The translations under genes and the position numbers were made by a program. Shown here in pieces: positions 10,814 through 21,744 of a stretch of 64,000 nt of DNA (position 1 is the first letter of the stretch; each line of letters starts with the position of its first letter). Origin of the DNA: Acholoe squamosa (Eukaryota; Annelida; Polychaeta; Phyllodocida; Polynoidae); assembly GCA_949317995.1 (NCBI GenBank), contig OX439050.1, positions 3,968,001 to 4,032,000 of the forward strand, read 5' to 3'. Under the pieces are notes generated by a model. That model saw nothing but the letters and a program-made list of their open reading frames with translations. It was not told the DNA's origin and searched no databases.

Positions 10814-13393
10814 ATGCCCTTCCACAAAACACCATTTTCCAAGCTCCCAAAGGCTCGCAAGATGAGGAGGGAGATGGATGCAATGGAGCTCGAAATTGCA
10901 GAGCTGCGTAAGGCTGTCCGTCTGCAGAAAGGAAGCTCTACCTCAAGCCCCAAGCTCAGCTCCGCTCCCTCCTCAAGCCCCAAGTCAAGCTCCACATATG
11001 CAAACCCCAGCCCAAGAGACCCAAGCCAACTACACTGGGTAGACCCTGTATACCCAGTGCAGCAGGAAGTGATGGAGGCCCAACAACTGCCTGCTGCCAC
11101 ACCGCAGCCTGCTGCCACTGATGCTCCGCAGCTGGCTGGACCAGCTGCACCACAGCCTGCTGCCACTGATGCTCCGCAGCTGGCTGGACCAGCTGCACCA
11201 CAGCCTGCTGCCACTGATGCTCCGCAGCTGGCTGGACCAGCTGCACCACAGCCTGCTGCCACTGATGCTCCGCAGCTGGCTGAACCAGCTGCACCACAGC
11301 CTGCTGCCACTGATGCTCCGCAGCTGGCTGAACCAGCTGCACCACAGCCTGCTGCCACTGATGCTCCGCAGCTGGCTGAACCAGCTGCACCACAGCCTGC
11401 TGCCACTGATGCTCCGCAGCTGGTTCCAGCTGCACCACAGCCTGCTGCTCCTGCTCCCCCACTTTCCCCAACAACAGAAACTATCCATGTGTTGGCGGCA
11501 ATGGATGTTACCCCGAACGCTGACCGCTTGAAAGCTCTCACAAGCTACATCATGGTCAGCCAGCAGGTGCGTAAGACATCCACAAAAATTAAACAAAAGC
11601 TGATGCACTCACCTGCCACCAAAAAGGTCTATGGGCAGCAAGGCAGGCTGTCAAAAAATGTAGGCCTTTCCCCCGACTATATCTTCCGGGAAAAGGAGAG
11701 TTCAAGGAAGAGGCTGGAGGATGCAGAAAACACCAGGAAACATGTCCTTGAGTTCCTCACACGAGAAGACGTTAGTTATGAGTTGCCCGACAAAAAGCAT
11801 GCAACTAAGAAGGGGCAGCAGAAGTATGCCCTCTCAGACACCCTGGTCAACCTCCACATGAGGTACTGTGCAGAATTCAAATCAGACCTGTCATTTGCCA
11901 CCTTCCGCAGAGCCAGACCGATATGGTGCAAGCTGAACCACTTCCTTAAGAGGTCTGTCTGTCTCTGCAAACATCATGCCAACATGGGCCTCATGTTGGA
12001 GGTTGTACCAGGGCTTCCTAACTCAACATCACAGTTACTGGAGTCTTTCACCGATGGGGAGATCATGGAGAAGATCAACAACCTGCCAGGGACACACGTG
12101 TCATACAGCACATGGGATAAGGTCACCAAAAAATACAACGACAAAGATGTCACTTACACCAAGCTGATCAAGGTACTAGACACAAAGGCAGACTTCATGA
12201 CGAAATTCACAAGTGCACTGCCCAAATTCCGGGCCCACTGCTCAAGAGTTGCTGCCCAGTTCAGTCAGTGCCAGGCACTCCGCGATAATCTCCCGAATGG
12301 TCACTGTATAATCCAGATGGATTATGCAGAAAACTGGAACTGCTCTTACCTCCGGGAGATTGCCGCAGCTTATTATTCGAAAGACCAAGTTACCCTTCAC
12401 CCTATGGTGGTGAAGGTAAAGGCAGCCAATGGAGACCTGGAAACCATCACATTTGTCGGTGTGACTTCTGTCACAAACCACACGTTTCCGACCACCTGGG
12501 TCTTCATTGGCCAGCTGGTGGAAATCCTGAAGAAGTCACATGGTATTAATTTTGTCCATTTTGTCACTGACTCGCCCAGCAGTCAGTACCGCAACCGGTA
12601 CACCATTCAAATGGTGGCCCGGTTTCAAGGTATCTTCAGCCTCGGAGCTGCCTGGAACTGGCTCGAGTCGGGCCATGGGAAGGGTGCATGCGATGGGGTC
12701 GGAGGTACCCTGAAGCGGCTGGCTGATCGGCTTGTGAAGTCCAGCTCCATCATCCAGAATGCTGAGGACTTCACTGAGGTGGTGGGTCCAGCCACCAAAG
12801 TGAAGATCCTGTACGCTTCGGCAGATGATATCAAGGCAGCCGAGCAGGAGGTGGCTGATTGGAAGAGCCCTGCCCTTCATGGCATTCTCTCTGTCCACCA
12901 GGCAGCATGCCACAACAGCAAGATAATGGTGAGGGAGACGAGCTGCTACCAACCGTGCTGCTTGTCGGAGGACGGCTTCCACCCCTCATGTGCTAAATGG
13001 AGGCAGACGCGAGTAGCACAGGTTGGTGAGGTGGTTGAGGAGGTCCAGGATGAGTGGGAGGAGTGGGACTCTGGTTATGACACCACCGCAGAGGATGACC
13101 GCCCTCTCATCATCCTGCAGCAGGAGCTGCGTGATGAGGATGATAACATCCCCCTCGCTCAACTGCTCCATGACGACGAGGACAACGAGGATGACATCCC
13201 TCTCGCCCAGCTGCCTGCCAGTGAGGATGAGGATGACATCCCTCTCGCCCAGCTGCCTGCCAGTGAGGATGAGGATGACATCCCTCTCGCCCAGCTGCCG
13301 GACACAGAAGATGAGGATGACGTCCCCATCACCCAGCTGCAGCCCATCCGGCGTTCGACCCGGTGTCAGACTCGTCGCACTTGTCGTCATTGA
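10814..13393 (+). CDS. Sola-like DDE-type transposase, 859 aa
   Basis: A single long exon starts at the first ATG. An upstream TTCTAG acceptor (10795-10800) suggests a 5' untranslated exon. Residues 1-40 are basic and helical. Seven copies of a 16-residue Pro/Ala repeat (AAPQPAATDAPQLAGP) span about 97-203. A region with RRARPIW and CLCKHHAN follows, then the core: MDYAENW (Asp 503), FVTDSPSSQYRNR (Asp 586), WNWLESGHGKGACDG (Glu 618, Asp 627). These acidic residues are the candidate catalytic triad. The C-terminus is acidic, with repeated DEDDIPLAQLP units. This motif series recurs in uncharacterised animal proteins that I associate with Sola transposases; a profile search would decide. The ORF is intact, so the protein could be active. 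A poly(A) signal follows at 13722. Confidence 0.8.
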   Translation: MPFHKTPFSKLPKARKMRREMDAMELEIAELRKAVRLQKGSSTSSPKLSSAPSSSPKSSSTYANPSPRDPSQLHWVDPVYPVQQEVMEAQQLPAATPQPAATDAPQLAGPAAPQPAATDAPQLAGPAAPQPAATDAPQLAGPAAPQPAATDAPQLAEPAAPQPAATDAPQLAEPAAPQPAATDAPQLAEPAAPQPAATDAPQLVPAAPQPAAPAPPLSPTTETIHVLAAMDVTPNADRLKALTSYIMVSQQVRKTSTKIKQKLMHSPATKKVYGQQGRLSKNVGLSPDYIFREKESSRKRLEDAENTRKHVLEFLTREDVSYELPDKKHATKKGQQKYALSDTLVNLHMRYCAEFKSDLSFATFRRARPIWCKLNHFLKRSVCLCKHHANMGLMLEVVPGLPNSTSQLLESFTDGEIMEKINNLPGTHVSYSTWDKVTKKYNDKDVTYTKLIKVLDTKADFMTKFTSALPKFRAHCSRVAAQFSQCQALRDNLPNGHCIIQMDYAENWNCSYLREIAAAYYSKDQVTLHPMVVKVKAANGDLETITFVGVTSVTNHTFPTTWVFIGQLVEILKKSHGINFVHFVTDSPSSQYRNRYTIQMVARFQGIFSLGAAWNWLESGHGKGACDGVGGTLKRLADRLVKSSSIIQNAEDFTEVVGPATKVKILYASADDIKAAEQEVADWKSPALHGILSVHQAACHNSKIMVRETSCYQPCCLSEDGFHPSCAKWRQTRVAQVGEVVEEVQDEWEEWDSGYDTTAEDDRPLIILQQELRDEDDNIPLAQLLHDDEDNEDDIPLAQLPASEDEDDIPLAQLPASEDEDDIPLAQLPDTEDEDDVPITQLQPIRRSTRCQTRRTCRH
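11094..11424 (+). repeat. 48-bp coding minisatellite in the transposase gene
   Basis: Seven near-identical 48-bp units (GCTGCACCACAGCCTGCTGC...) encode the 16-residue Pro/Ala repeat. The last unit lacks one codon pair. Long antisense ORFs across this stretch are shadows of the repeat. Confidence 0.85.
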
Positions 13394-13721
13394 GCATTGC
13401 TTATATAAGGATGATACTGTGGGCATTGTCCTCCATTGGGTCATTTAGGTGGGCATAACCCTCCATGATAATGTTAGGAAAATGAATTAAGTAATTGGCA
13501 TGATTATAATGAAACATAAATGAATGAAGTAATTGCAATGATTATATAAATAATGTACCATGGGTGGACTGGGAGATAGGGGGGTTTAGCTGGATTAAGT
13601 CATATATATGTAGACTAAGTTGTTATGTAGATGTATTAAGTCATAGATGGATTAAATCATGATGGGTGGCCAAGGGGGGTAGGGTATGTAATTGTATGCA
13701 ATGTTGGGGGAAAGGGTAGTC

Positions 13722-13727
13722 AATAAA
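13722..13727 (+). terminator. Poly(A) signal of transposase gene
   Basis: AATAAA lies 329 bp past the stop codon and before the right subterminal repeats. Confidence 0.5.
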
Positions 13728-14728
13728 CATGTTCTTTCCAGTTCTGTTAAAAAGTGTTTCTGTTATATATACCAGACTAGACCCGAGAGAGACCCTACAT
13801 CCAGAAGGTTGATAGCCATAGTAACGGACTAGACCCGAGAGAGACCCTGTTTCCCATGCCCAGAGCAATAATTATATGCTGCAGACAGTTTTACTGTGAA
13901 GATAATGAATGTACCAAGCACCAAAAGTCCAAAACAACCGCAAAGGTTTTGTAAAAATATGATTTTTTTGCAAATTTATGTGCCCGCATGCTATATTTTT
14001 AGCAAAACGGACCAGAAAAGAATATCTTTCCAAAGTAAAATCATGTTAAAAGGAGACTAATAAGAGAGTAAAAGTTTTAATGAACCTATGGGAGCATTCA
14101 ATTATTGTTATTAAGCACTTCCCTAAAGATAAAAGACATGGGAAAGAAAGAATGATATATAAAGGGTTTTCACCCCTGTTTTAGGCTACGGACTAGACCC
14201 GAGAGAGACCCTACTTGAGCTGCTGTAGCAGAACAAGGAGAAGTCACAGGCTAACATCCTTATAGGTGGTTGTAGACAAGCTCCTTAGCTACCATATGAA
14301 GTAGAAATAAGAGGGATAACCCATGTGTTATGCAGTTTTACAATGTTTGGCAAAAGGCATGGTGAGTTGTGTAGGTGATCCCCTCGGACCGCAATATTTT
14401 AATTTTACTATAATTATACCAAAAATTCATAGAATGTCCATCTAAATTCATTCCTAACATGCTCCAACATCTGTGTTTTACATATAAAAAAGAATAATAA
14501 AGGAAAGATTCATACAAAACATGCTAAATATGCATATACTGTACAGGGGTAGGGTCTCTCTCGGGTCTAGTGCGTAATTGAGGTAGTCCACTTCAGCCCT
14601 GTGCCCTGGATTTAAAAACGATATTTAACTTACCCACATATATGGACCTTAAGCCCCAACACATGTACTATGTGTACCCTAAAACTTTTTAGGCTGCTCC
14701 AGAATATTTTTGGGACCCCCCTGGTAGC

Positions 14729-14758
14729 CCAGTTAACGACGATTCGTGATTATTGGTC
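14729..14758 (-). repeat. Right terminal inverted repeat of the Sola-like element
   Basis: This is the partner of 7109-7138. It is followed by the ATAC duplication and then by sequence continuous with copy B at about 38800. Confidence 0.85.
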
Positions 14759-14762
14759 ATAC

Positions 14763-16420
14763 ATGTAATAAGGACCCTACTGTATATATCCATGTGGTGG
14801 GCAGACAGTGTAACTACACAGCATTATAATTATATGTGAGGACAAAAAAATGTAAATTGGAAATTGTACTAGATGTACTTACAAGGTACAATATGGGATT
14901 TATATGAGGGTAGACTAGACTGATGGCTTCTTGGCAGTGATGTCTGAGCTGTAGGACTTTCAACACTCAGCAAAGCATCTCCTTCACCTGGTATAACAAT
15001 AATGACAGTTTTGACCTACCGTAAAACATACACTGTAAAATATAAATGTGGAATGTACCAAAGATCCTCGTAAAACTGAACAGTGGACCACTGTAATCAT
15101 GGTAACTGAAAAACATTGCACCAGTGTAGTTTTTACAAGAAGCCCCAGGTGGCAGTACAGTGGTACACAAATGTACAAGGAATCTTTGTGAAAATAACGA
15201 TGGATCTCTGGCAACTTTGTGACAAGGAATGTGCCATTATTTCAATGACATCTTTTTACAGTAATGTATATGAAGGTTATGATAGCACTGCCATCAACTC
15301 AAGTAGTGGCTGTTAACTTATACGAGGGGTTTTGAATATATACCACTTCAGGCCTCTGGTGTGGCTTATAGCAAAGTCAATTTCCTCCCAAAGGCATGGT
15401 GTGGCAGAGGCGTAAGAAGCAAATCTTCATTAGGGGGGGGGCTCAGTGGGGGGTCCAGCAGGGGCCCCACCATGACCACCTTAAAGATGCAATTTCAACT
15501 AAACTGTCGATCTGGGATGTGATTGATTAATGATACCTTTGCTCAAGAAACAATTTCCCTACTACATGCCAAATAATATTTTGATGTGAAAGCACCCTTT
15601 GCGTGTAAATAGAGGACACCTGTATATAGCATATTTCTTCTCTAGGGCGGGAAATCCAAGGGCACATTCCTTGTATTGATATAGTATGACATTAGGGGGT
15701 TCCACCAGCTTAACCCCTACCATGATAGCTCCATTCATGCCATGGGTAAATAGTCCATGGCTTAGCCACAAGGTGCCACTAATGAGCCATGAAGGAACCT
15801 ATACTACAGAGATGACCACTCATCCATGACAAACCAAAACACTGACTGAGTGCTATATGTTATACGTTTGGTTTAGTGTCGACCTACAGTAAAAATTCTG
15901 TGCAAATAGTTGCATATTTCCCAAAGGAAAACATTGCATAATGTTTCAAAACTTAGGGAGGACTTATAGAACGGTATAACCTATACAAATATGGCACAAG
16001 TGAAAAATGACAAAATTTTAGTTGGGATAGGATCTTTAAATTAGCGGCATCATCACGATGACAACAATGCATACATATTTAGACTTTGTTTAGAAGAGTT
16101 ATTATTGGTGACGTTTAGGTCTGATTGTGGCTCAAGCCCCCATTGTTTCCCTATCGCAATCCAATATCGATCAAATTTGTGACAACATTTTATTATGAGG
16201 TCTTGGCAAATTTGGGGGGGGGGCAAACATACTCAGGCCCCACCTGCTTTGTGATTGGGCCCCCTGCCCCCCCCCGGCCCCCTGCCCCCCCCTTTCCTAT
16301 GCCCCTGTGTGGCTTGTATGCGGGTGTGGCTTATACATGGATGTGGCTTATAGGCAGAGTTTTAAGGTAGTTAATGGCTATCCGCTAATGGGTGTTTAAA
16401 GTTAAAAATCGATTCTCCTT
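14763..16420. other. Non-coding flank of copy A, right part
   Basis: No gene is visible. It resumes the unit exactly where the transposon interrupted it and matches 38799-40443. It includes an about 210-bp dispersed repeat (15047-15262) also seen at 39097-39302 and, more diverged, at 44816-45004, and G/C homopolymers near 15440 and 16215-16290. Confidence 0.7.
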
Positions 16421-16440
16421 GATGATGATGATGATGATGA

Positions 16441-18308
16441 GCAGTTTCAGATATATAGAATATTAGGTACTAGTGATATTATTTGCTTGTGTGAGACTTG
16501 GTTGAAACCAGGATTATTGACTGGAATGGTTGATCATCCAGACAGGGTCTTACTTAGAAATGATAGGGAGGGAAACAATGCAGGTGGGTAGGCATCAGCT
16601 TGTGTAGTGGTTTGGCTAAATATTTCAGCATTATTGATAGGTTCAGTGTCACAACTGTAGATTATGAATTATTGCTGGTTTGCTATGACTTCCTGGTGAA
16701 AGGGATATGCTCATAGTATCCATCTACAGAATACCAAATAAAAATGTAAATAACGTTATCAATTTCATAAAAAGTATAGCTACTTATGAGTATGATGACA
16801 ATCAAGGTAGGCATGAGACCTGGGTGCTTGGAGATATTAAACTCAATATGCATGATGATAATGACGCTTCTTGTGAAAATTTCAGATGTATGTGTAAAAA
16901 CTTAGGGTGGAAAAATACATGAAGTAAGCAGACCTTTTAGTGGTACATGTATTGACAATATCATCACAAATTGCTTGAATGTAACTTTGTCTGGCTCTAC
17001 TAGAGCACTCTTGTCAGATCCTGTCATTGCTTGTAAAGTTCACACTAAATATGAATATACTGAAACTACATAAAAAGGAAGAGATTAGCAGGGTTTTAAT
17101 GAGGCTCATTTTAGGGATTATTTGAACTCATGTGACTGGGAATTATTTCAAAGGTCATCTGAGGATGTGAATGTCCTCTGGGAATTATTTATACTCCCCA
17201 TTAATATGTATCTGGATAAATATCATTTTATAGAAAGAAAAATAAAGAATACCAGAAGGGATTGGATAGATAATAAGTACTTGATCTCATATTGAGAGAG
17301 AATCTTGGCTTAAATTATACAGTGTATATAAATTAACAGAACAAAAAAAAACAGCCATTAAGAATTGTAGAAGGCGTATTTAAAATAAAATAAAATACAA
17401 CCAAAGGGAGGGAGTCATAATAGAATTAGATGAAAGTGCCAATAACCCAAGAAGATTCTGGAAGATGATCAATTCTCTTTTTAATGTAAAGAAAGGTATC
17501 GTTTATCCTGATCTAGTGGACCATCGTAGTAATGTTAAGGTACACTTTGAACAGGCTTGTGAATATGTAAATGAATATTTTAACATTATAGGTTGTGAGT
17601 TACACAAGGCCATAGTTGAAGATGATCGACTTATCAGAGATATTCCACCTCCTGATATTGAGGAGTATCATATAGATTGCCTTGATAATTTGAAAATAGA
17701 CAAATGGAGTGTGGATTTGGTCTTAGGAGAAATTGATATTAATAAATCATTTGGCATAGAAGGTCTAAGAGGGGACATCTTGATTACTGCTATTAAAAGT
17801 CGTACTGAGGACTTCACTTTTATTTGTCAGTGGCATATTTCCTGTTAAATGGTCTAATGCTTCATTTAAACCATTACCAAAAGATGGTGATCTTTGAAGG
17901 GTAAATAATTAGAGGCCAATCTCCTTTCTACCACTCCCTTCTAAAATAATAGAAAAGATTATGTATTCACATTTAAGTAGTATCATGAAAGAAAGGGTAT
18001 ATTTTAGTGATTTACAGTATGAATACAAAAAGGGTACGGGTGATGCTACTTTTGATTTGGTCAATGAGTTGTTCCATAACAGAAATGAAGGCTTGATAAC
18101 AGGAGCCATCTTCATTGATTTTACCAAAGCATTTGACAGTGTAATACATAGTATTCTGCTAATGAAAATTATAAAGTTAAGATTAAGCAAGTCAAATTAT
18201 CTCTGGTTCCAAAGCGAGTTATGGAAATAATGTTTCCTCTGAACACCCAATTAAGTATGGAGTCCCTCAGGGATCTGTTTTAGGTCCACTTTTATTTGTC
18301 CTATATAT
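16441..18308 (+). pseudogene. Dead LINE ORF2, copy B, 5' part
   Basis: The same endonuclease and RT remnant as copy A, with the same lesions. The 127-codon stretch at 17465 differs from copy A by one residue (Ser to Phe). The remnant is cut after GVPQGSVLGPLLFVLYI by the DIRS-like insertion. The missing end, with the YADD box, resumes at 36083. Confidence 0.85.
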
Positions 18309-18309
18309 A

Positions 18310-18693
18310 AGTTAACTAGGGGCGACTACATATACCGGTTAACCACTACCGGTAGATTATTATATTAGGGTAGTAACCGGTATATTGAATAATAAAGAGA
18401 TGAAGGTGGTTACCATGGAAACCACATATTATATATTATCATTATAATAAATACTAGGATGACTTAAGGGTATTACCGGTATATTAACATTATAATAAAT
18501 ATCAAGATGACCCACTAGGAAGCTACCGGTATATTAACATTATAATAAATACTAGGATGACTTTAAGGTATTTACCGGTATATTAACATTATAATAAGTG
18601 ATGACGGTATTGAATGGATTACTGGATATGATAATAATAATAATTGAACAGAGACATGTGTTTGGTGGAATTGATCTGAATATACAAAATGGC
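18310..18693 (-). repeat. DIRS-like terminal direct repeat, outer copy
   Basis: About 384 bp, nearly identical to 19029-19412 (one visible change, GGTTACC against GGTTCCC). Each copy holds four to five internal ACCGGTATATT units. With the spacer between them, they form the B1-A2-B2 part of a split direct repeat array. Confidence 0.85.
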
Positions 18694-19028
18694 TTTATTC
18701 AAAGCAGTATCAGTCAATAAAAAGTGAACCCTAGGTTACAATCAGCACCTAGACTAAAATCTTAAAACTAACAATCAATGGAAGACAATTATTAAAATTA
18801 AAAATTAAAATTTGTGCCAACCCCCAGCACAGGGGTGTTGTGCACCGTATGAATAGTAGAGCCCGACTGCCGATCGAATGGCAGCGCCGCGCTTATATAG
18901 CAGGGGGTAGCTTTGCCATAGTTACCAAATGGAGCGCTGTATTGCTGCGCGCAACAAGTAGTACCGGGAGGGCGGAACACTCGCCGTTGTTAATTATATG
19001 CATATACACGAGTGTATATAGTCCCATA
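18694..19028 (-). other. Spacer between the DIRS-like terminal repeats
   Basis: No ORF of note. In element orientation it contains a TATATAAG-type promoter-like sequence (near 18893) and an AATAAA (near 18692). In split-repeat elements this position is the A2 module. The matching A1 module is not visible at the 5' end near 36082, so that end may be truncated. Confidence 0.45.
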
Positions 19029-19412
19029 AGTTAACTAGGGGCGACTACATATACCGGTTAACCACTACCGGTAGATTATTATATTAGGGTAGTAACCGGT
19101 ATATTGAATAATAAAGAGATGAAGGTGGTTCCCATGGAAACCACATATTATATATTATCATTATAATAAATACTAGGATGACTTAAGGGTATTACCGGTA
19201 TATTAACATTATAATAAATATCAAGATGACCCACTAGGAAGCTACCGGTATATTAACATTATAATAAATACTAGGATGACTTTAAGGTATTTACCGGTAT
19301 ATTAACATTATAATAAGTGATGACGGTATTGAATGGATTACTGGATATGATAATAATAATAATTGAACAGAGACATGTGTTTGGTGGAATTGATCTGAAT
19401 ATACAAAGTGGC
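19029..19412 (-). repeat. DIRS-like terminal direct repeat, inner copy
   Basis: Partner of 18310-18693, lying directly downstream of the recombinase ORF on the minus strand. Confidence 0.85.
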
Positions 19413-19455
19413 CAACCACCCGGCAAACACATGGAACATCACGGAGTAACAATTA

Positions 19456-20340
19456 TTACACATTAATAGATGGTAATACATCAAGTTTCAACAAATCACA
19501 TCTTGAATCATGCAAGTACTTATACACACATCTGGATTTCCAGTTGGAGCGTTTCATTATGTCTTCTACTGAAAGGCCAATTGACTTTAGGAAGGTAGCC
19601 CCACCATGGCGTAGTGAGTGGGTACTAACATTCTCATCTACTAAGCCAATTTTGACAGACAAAAATTTTAAACGCGTATTTACATATGAATATGTCAAGC
19701 ATTTGCTCCTGCTACCTGATGGAAAACTGAACAGTTTCCGATTAACATTGCCATTAGCAGTCTGTATCAACTCTGCCAAAATTTTTGATGGGCAAAATGG
19801 AGATGAGTCATCGAGTACTAGGTATATATCGTAAGGGTCGTGGCCAAACTGGTCTGTCTTAGATGTCCTAATGTGAAGTTTTACATAATCATTAGTTAAT
19901 ACAACATCCCTCACCCTTAGTGAATGTATAGAGTCCACCACATGGCAACACCTCAAAACTCCCCTGAACAGTACCAGAATGGCGCACCAGAAAACTCTAT
20001 CCAATATCAGTGTCATATTCAGGGTTGACAAAATTTTAAACATGTCAACAGTGGTAAGTGGGTATTTAACAACTCTGGTTAAACTTTGACACCGCTCAAT
20101 ACCATCTAGAGTCTTTTTCAGGATAAAACTACTACTGTAGTCAGGGTGACCATGCAACTTTTGAAAAAACCATACAGCCGAAATATAATTTCTGATGGAG
20201 ACTGGTTTCATCTTATCAGCCAGATAAGTGGCATACAAAGAGGCCTAAGATGGCAAACATGGATAAGTTTTTAGGGAAAATTTCCTACAAAATTTGCTGT
20301 ACCTCTTAAATTGTTGCTTTCTGGTTTTCATGGTTGTCAT
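19456..20340 (-). pseudogene. DIRS-like tyrosine recombinase with one in-frame stop
   Basis: This phage-integrase-like recombinase would insert the circular cDNA without target duplication. The catalytic part shows the family pattern: an Arg in LFRGVLRCCHVVDS, the HSLRHGG box (HxxR) and a downstream Tyr in YKYLHDSR. The likely start is the ATG at 20340. An N-terminal SAM-like helical part follows, and an amber stop at 20245-20247 cuts the protein about 32 codons in. The 260 codons after the stop are open. A second initiation after the stop is unlikely to give a complete core-binding domain. Confidence 0.85.
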
Positions 20341-20411
20341 GGCAACACCCGAATTCACAAAATCCTCCTGCTTTCTCAACAGGGACATCAACCTGGGATC
20401 TGAAAATTTTT

Positions 20412-21369
20412 TTAGATACACATATTATTTTCAGACAAAGTTTTTTCACACTTGGCAAGAACATTTTTGTAGTCTAATCTTGATAATTGGTCCGCCAGAA
20501 TATTATCAGTGGACTTTATATAGGTTGAGTAGATATCAATGTTATATACAAAACATTGCCAATAGATTTCACGCAGCCACTCCATACAAAGTGGGTTTTT
20601 ACTTCTGCCTGTGTTCAACATTGCCAACACTTGCATGTTATCCGTTACAGCGTTCAGACGGCAATTCTTGAATAAATGACCCCATCTCTTCAAACCAGCT
20701 AGAACGGGCCATAGTTCATACACATTAATATTACGTTCATGAACATCAATATTGTCATACTTTGGAGGGGCAACCCAGTGACCTATCCCCAATTTAGAGT
20801 TGTCAACATTATTCCAAGATCCATAAAAGAAATCTGTACCACACCATGCTCCATAACCAAGAATGGACGCATCAGACACCATGGGTTTATTATAAACATC
20901 ATTCAAGATTAAATTTTTGCAATTAAAAATTTTACAAAAATCCTTCCACCACAAAAAATCTTTTATGATACCTGGATTTAATTTAATGACACCCCTTTCC
21001 TTAGCCTTTGCCATCAAGTCAAAAACCCTTCTACTGAAAGTACGGCCCCCCTCACCACCTGGGAACAAAATGACATTAAGCCACCAATACTCTGTAAGGT
21101 TTTTTTACTGGCAAATTTCTTATAAATGCAACTGTCTATAGCATGGGCTAACTTGTCAACTTTCTCTTTAGGCAATGTTAATTCCATTTTATGGGAGTCA
21201 ATGGTGATACCTAAAAAAGTACAAATTCTGTTCGGGTCAGTAACTTTATCTCTGGAAATCTTAAAACCAAAATATTCCATAATTTCGATTAAAAGGTCCC
21301 TCTGACGGCGACACTCACTTTCAGAGTTGGCAATAATGATGAAGTCATCCAGGTAATTGACTAATCTAT
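20412..21369 (-). pseudogene. DIRS-like RT 3' part and RNase H, frameshifted
   Basis: Continues the RT interrupted by the gypsy element. The YLDD catalytic box lies about 9 codons in (near 21345), followed by the thumb region. A single-base frameshift near 21060-21075 separates this from the RNase H frame, where the VSDAS, YELWPV and TDN motifs supply the three acidic residues. The LADQLSRL signature closes the domain near 20480. The overlap of the two frames and the preserved motifs indicate one recent indel rather than programmed shifting. Confidence 0.8.
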
Positions 21370-21733
21370 TGTAATGGTTCGTATTGACTTATATGTTGGG
21401 TGGCTCTTTGGCTCGCTTACCACTAGATGTACCAACACAACACGAGTAGTTCGGGTTGGGCAAAGCCCCAGAAACCCCTACCTCTCGGGTAGGACTTTAT
21501 TTAATCTCTCTGATGACAAAGTATTAGCGTCTGGACTGGACCATGTCCAGTCCCCTTCTGCCGCTCGTCCGGCTCCTTAGTAGGAGCTGGACGCGAGGCA
21601 TGGTGCTGCCCCCTCTTGTACCAACGAGGTATCGCAAAGCGACACCTAGCTAGCATAGAAGGAACAAGCACCACACGAACACGTCTCTCGGATGAACGGC
21701 ACTAATATATATACAATGATGCCGGCCCCTACA
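21370..21733 (-). repeat. 3' LTR of the gypsy element
   Basis: Begins TGTAGGGGCC and ends ACCATTACA in element orientation, with TG...CA ends. A TATA-like TGTATATATATT lies about 15-25 bp from its start and an AATAAA near 21490. Confidence 0.95.
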
Positions 21734-21744
21734 CCACCCCCACT
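21734..21744 (-). promoter_or_regulatory. Polypurine tract
   Basis: In element orientation AGTGGGGGTGG sits directly before the 3' LTR, the expected plus-strand priming site. Confidence 0.75.

Larger units (their letters stand above)
7461..14572. repeat. Dispersed subterminal motif GGGTCTCTCT(C/A)GGGTCTAGTC
   Basis: Clear direct copies start near 7461, 7611, 7675, 8733, 8785, 9747, 9798, 10737 and 14552. Inverted copies lie near 13775, 13827 and 14190. A degenerate inverted copy is at 7571, and a degenerate copy is near 9848. Several extend into a shared CCGTTACTATGGACATCATC block. They occur only inside the 7109-14758 element, in introns, the intergenic space and both subterminal regions. 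Subterminal clusters like this often bind the element's own transposase, which is inference here. Confidence 0.75.
7109..14758 (+). mobile_element. Autonomous DNA transposon, Sola-like, two genes
   Basis: The element is absent from copy B, which supplies the empty site. Its ends are 30-bp terminal inverted repeats (7109-7138, 14729-14758; two mismatches) starting GACTGATAATCACG and GACCAATAATCACG. A 4-bp target duplication ATAC flanks it (7105-7108, 14759-14762). It carries a spliced accessory gene (7753-10386), a transposase gene (10814-13393) and a dozen copies of a GGGTCTCTCT motif near both ends. The 4-bp TSD and the transposase motifs best fit the Sola group known from animals, assigned from memory of the family and not by search. 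The intact ORFs and near-identical empty site imply a recent insertion. Confidence 0.8.
3352..16420 (+). repeat. Tandem segmental duplication, copy A
   Basis: The copy runs from a (GAT)n microsatellite to the sequence ending ATCGATTCTCCTT just before the next (GAT)n. After removing the 7,650-bp transposon and its TSD, its length is about 5.4 kb and it matches copy B (16421-40443 minus its insertions) along its whole length with only scattered substitutions. It contains a dead LINE ORF2 (3385-5380) and non-coding flank. Shared stops and frameshifts show the LINE was already dead when the unit duplicated. Confidence 0.85.

Noticed and set aside
10768-11608. Antisense ORFs of 257, 172 and 192 codons opposite the transposase
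   Set aside because: They are mirror readings of the 48-bp repeat and have no independent support.
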